In this document: positions 7,697-10,363 of the stretch, piece after piece
Layout of the letters: every line of letters starts with the position of its first letter
How positions within the stretch are numbered: the first letter of the stretch is position 1
Assembly: GCA_002347185.1 (NCBI GenBank)
Contig: DDXK01000068.1
Span: 1-10,363, forward strand
DNA length: 10,363 nt
Direction: 5' to 3'
DNA from: Desulfobulbaceae bacterium UBA2262
GTDB taxonomy: Bacteria; Desulfobacterota; Desulfobulbia; Desulfobulbales; Desulfurivibrionaceae
The notes under the pieces: generated by a model
What the model was told of the DNA's origin: nothing
The model's input: the letters and a program-made list of their open reading frames with translations, nothing else
The model's database searches: none
Position numbers and translations under genes: made by a program

Positions 7697-8599
7697 TCAC
7701 AGCCCCATATTCCGACAGCCCACGATCTCGGAGCGCACCCGGCGTTCGAAGCCGTCTCCGGAGGGGGTGACCCACCGAGCGCCAACCACATAGGTTCTCG
7801 TGTTGCTGTAATTCTCGCTCGTATTGGCAGCCCGCGCCAGCATCCAGATCCGGACGGCCCGGATCCGTGCCAAAGGAACCGTGTAGCCAAGAGCCACCCC
7901 GCCCTGGACATCGTCGGTGTCGATGAAGCCATCGTCGACGCCAGCGGTGTTGATATCCAGACCCGTTTCCAGCAAGCCGTCGTTGTCCTTGTCCACCGCC
8001 CAGATGATATTGCCGGCGGCAGAGGTGTCGATTTCGCCGTCGTTGTCATTGTCGAAGGCGTAGGCAAAGCCGAGGGCTTCGACGTGGCTGGCGGCGGGCT
8101 CGTGGCCGGTGGCCTCGTAGTGGCCGGCGGTAACGGTGATCACCGGCGCCGTGCTGGCGGCAACCCGCCCGAGGGTCTGAATATTGCCGGCGGTGGAAAG
8201 GTAGTTGTCGTAGGCGACATGCTCGCCGGTGCTGGTCAGGGCCCCGTCAGGAGGATCGGCGGCGGTGGCCCCGGCGATATCCCTGGTGAAGTAGAGCAGG
8301 TCCGGGGTGGCGTTGACGATGCCGGCGTTGGCATTGCCGGTGGGGTCATAGCCCGCCGACCTGATATCCGCGGCCAGCACTTCCAGGCCTGCCCGCAGGT
8401 TCTGCTGGATTTCGCCGATGCGCTCCTGGGATTCCTGGGTCCGGGTATTCATGACGAAGAGGCTCAGCACCGCGGTCAGCACGAAGGCGGAAATAAGCAC
8501 CACCACCAGAAGCTCGGCCATGGTGAAGCCCTTGGCGTTGCCGAGCGGAGACCGGGGCAACCGGGTTCGCTGTCGGATATGGACAAAGGATGTCTTCAT
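7697..8599 (-). CDS. pilW: PilW-family minor pilin (GspJ-like) with EF-hand-like loops
   Basis: A 300-residue prepilin with a 24-residue basic leader ending NAKG, cleavage before FTMAELLVVVLISAFVLTAV (Glu5 = E29). The next stretch, QQNLRAGLEVLAADIRSAGYDP, is characteristic of PilW. The globular domain carries two DxDxDG loops, DNDNDGEID (183-191) and DKDNDGLLE (203-211), plus DDGFIDTDD, all suggesting bound calcium. PilW bridges PilX/PilY1 to the other minor pilins in the priming complex. It lies 66 bases after fimT. Its ribosome-binding region is poor and consists of AGACG repeats, so translation may be weak or variable. The start at ATG 8599 is the only one that gives the prepilin leader. 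Confidence 0.9.
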   Translation of the reverse strand: MKTSFVHIRQRTRLPRSPLGNAKGFTMAELLVVVLISAFVLTAVLSLFVMNTRTQESQERIGEIQQNLRAGLEVLAADIRSAGYDPTGNANAGIVNATPDLLYFTRDIAGATAADPPDGALTSTGEHVAYDNYLSTAGNIQTLGRVAASTAPVITVTAGHYEATGHEPAASHVEALGFAYAFDNDNDGEIDTSAAGNIIWAVDKDNDGLLETGLDINTAGVDDGFIDTDDVQGGVALGYTVPLARIRAVRIWMLARAANTSENYSNTRTYVVGARWVTPSGDGFERRVRSEIVGCRNMGL

Positions 8600-8600
8600 T

Positions 8601-8620
8601 CGTCTCGTCTCGTCTCGCCT
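8601..8620 (-). repeat. Pentanucleotide tandem repeat in the pilW ribosome-binding region
   Basis: Three exact copies of AGACG (minus strand, 8601-8615) plus a related AGGCG (8616-8620) sit one base before ATG 8599, where the Shine-Dalgarno sequence should be. A change in copy number would shift or remove the AGG motif by five bases. Just upstream, 8621-8640 contains GCCGGC twice as an inverted repeat. Three copies is short for a hypermutable repeat. Confidence 0.6.
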
Positions 8621-8665
8621 GCCGGCGCCGTGCCGGCGGCAGAGTTCCAGGGCCGCTGCCGGCCG

Positions 8666-9202
8666 TCACTCGAGCCTGATGTTGCCCATGGAGGAAATCA
8701 CCAGACTCCGTTCCCTGCCGTTGCTGTTGCGGAGAAACAGGGTGCCCATGCCCATCCCCCCGCTGTTGTTCACGGGAAACCCGTTGGACCGGAAAGCGAT
8801 GGCGGGCAGGGCGTCGTCGTTGTCGGCAAAGGTCAGGCCATCCCCGCCGCCCTCGGCGGTATCGAAGGAAACCCCGGGATAGGTCGACCAGTTGACGCTG
8901 ACCACGACCCGCTCGCCGGCATCGAATTCGAGATCCGCGTCCGCATCGACAAAAACCAGATAGTCGAAGGGCGCCTGCTTGAAGACCACGCTGACGGTGG
9001 TGTTTTCCTTCACCGCCAGCAGCCGGGCTTTCTGCATGTTGCCGTAGGCGTCCCGGATGGCCAGACGCAGCTGCAGATCCGGGGCCGCGCCGCGGATGTT
9101 GAGAAAGGCGGCTGTCGCCAGGATGCCGACGATGGCGATAACAATGACCAGTTCGATGACGGTGAAGCCGTCGTTATTTTTGCCCGGGCAGGACTGCCTC
9201 AT
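8666..9202 (-). CDS. fimT: FimT/FimU/GspH-family minor pseudopilin
   Basis: The 178-residue protein has leader MRQSCPGKNNDG, cleavage after G12, and mature N-terminus FTVIELVIVIAIVGILATAA with Glu5 (E17). The globular part matches GspH/FimT proteins: the 'vfvDad.d..fdaGE' loop (DADADLEFDAGE, 86-97), IAFRSNGFPV, GTLFLRNSNG and a final ISSMGNIRLE. FimT/FimU/GspH proteins join the minor-pilin complex to the major pilin at the top of the pilus. It is the first gene of the minor-pilin operon. A GTG-initiated reading from 9304 would give a 46-residue leader and is unlikely. ATG 9202 has only a weak GGTGG motif of its own, but it overlaps the stop of a short upstream ORF with a strong ribosome-binding site. 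The exact subtype (FimT versus FimU) is uncertain. Confidence 0.85.
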   Translation of the reverse strand: MRQSCPGKNNDGFTVIELVIVIAIVGILATAAFLNIRGAAPDLQLRLAIRDAYGNMQKARLLAVKENTTVSVVFKQAPFDYLVFVDADADLEFDAGERVVVSVNWSTYPGVSFDTAEGGGDGLTFADNDDALPAIAFRSNGFPVNNSGGMGMGTLFLRNSNGRERSLVISSMGNIRLE

Positions 9203-9222
9203 GGTGCACCACCGATAGCCAT
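9199..9222 (-). CDS. Seven-codon leader ORF (MAIGGAP) coupled to fimT
   Basis: ATG 9222 is preceded by GGGAGGGAG (9228-9236), with the GGAGG core eight bases from the start, the best ribosome-binding site in this region. The ORF reads M-A-I-G-G-A-P and stops at TGA 9199-9201, which overlaps the fimT ATG as ATGA. Ribosomes ending here could restart on fimT. The peptide itself has no recognisable function. Confidence 0.5.
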   Translation of the reverse strand: MAIGGAP

Positions 9223-9517
9223 TGGAGCTCCCTCCCTTCCAATAGAAATGACCACGCTCCGCTTCACCTGCAATACAAGAATCAGGCCAGAGGCAACGCC
9301 GCACGCCAGCACAGAAAAAAATTATTGTCTTTCAGCAGGTTATGCCGGAATTCACGAACCGGCCGCTCCCGGCCGACCCGGTTCCGCAAAAAACGGGTGT
9401 TAATTTTTTTAATACAATTTTCGCCCCAAAGAAAAGAACTATAATTTTTTTTAATAGCGCGCAGGCGAAAATAGCGGCCCCATTCCGACGCAGCCGCCGC
9501 CATGCAGCCCCTATTCC
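9203..9517 (-). promoter_or_regulatory. Gene-free control region upstream of the minor-pilin operon
   Basis: This 315-base gap between the activator and fimT holds no gene beyond the short leader ORF at its end. Its middle is far richer in AT than its flanks. It contains two near-identical AT boxes (9401-9414, 9442-9456), an inverted repeat GAACCGG...CCGGTTC (9356-9362 with 9378-9384), and A-runs at 9388-9393 and 9315-9321. Two sites have sigma-54-like spacing on the minus strand, TGGCCTGATTCTTGT (9289-9275) and TGGGGCGAAAATTGT (9428-9414), but both end in GT where GC is expected. The operon promoter most likely lies here, but its exact position and type are not settled. Confidence 0.45.
9401..9456. 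repeat. Twin AT-rich boxes 41 bases apart
   Basis: TAATTTTTTTAATA (9401-9414) and TAATTTTTTTTAATA (9442-9456) differ by one T and lie 41 bases apart, close to four helical turns. They may form bent DNA, promoter UP elements or binding sites for an activator or IHF/HU-like protein. Confidence 0.5.

Positions 9518-10363
<846 letters not shown>

Noticed and set aside
9292..9307. TGGCGTGCGGCGTTGC as a sigma-54 promoter for fimT
   Set aside because: Both halves look right, but the GG-to-GC spacing is 11 instead of 10, which sigma-54 does not tolerate.
9356..9384. GC-rich inverted repeat as the terminator of the activator gene
   Set aside because: The stem is plausible, but no T-run follows on the minus strand; the T-rich stretch lies before it.

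Overview
The window is a high-GC stretch of a Gram-negative bacterium in which every real gene lies on the minus strand. Read in transcription order (high to low coordinates), it holds the end of a sigma-54-dependent activator, a five-gene minor-pilin/adhesin operon of a type IVa pilus (fimT/gspH-like, pilW, pilV, pilX, pilY1), a strong intrinsic terminator, and the start of a GspE/PilB-family assembly ATPase. The gene order (pilW before pilV, no pilE), the very large cysteine-rich PilY1 and the style of the Fis-type regulator suggest a deltaproteobacterium (Desulfobacterota or Desulfuromonadota). That placement rests on family resemblance and is only moderately secure.

Region by region: 9518-10363 encodes the AAA+ and Fis-HTH domains of the activator, cut at the Walker A motif by the window edge. 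9203-9517 is a gene-free control region with two near-identical AT-rich boxes, a GC-rich inverted repeat and, at its downstream end, a seven-codon leader ORF with a strong ribosome-binding site whose stop overlaps the fimT start. 8666-9202, 7697-8599, 7230-7664 and 6481-7233 encode four proteins with class III prepilin-type N-termini (FimT/GspH, PilW, PilV, PilX). 6351-6480 is a leader before pilY1 with a terminator-like hairpin and a repeated 10-mer. 846-6350 encodes PilY1 (1834 residues). 706-845 carries a terminator, and 1-705 encodes the first 235 residues of the ATPase.

From what is known of the families, FimT/PilV/PilW/PilX form a priming complex in the inner membrane that sits at the pilus tip and carries PilY1, the tip adhesin and mechanosensor. 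The ATPase would drive pilus extension, and the upstream activator is a plausible regulator of the set.

Most notable features: PilY1 has three tandem modules resembling carbohydrate-binding CBM5/12 units inserted just after the VWA metal-site motif; a run of nine Gs lies in frame in pilY1, recalling the phase-variable G tracts of Neisseria pilC; EF-hand-like calcium loops recur in FimT, PilW and PilY1; and the operon has several possible translational or transcriptional control elements (leader ORF, attenuator-like hairpin, pentanucleotide repeat in the pilW ribosome-binding region). No tRNA, rRNA, CRISPR array or insertion sequence was seen.
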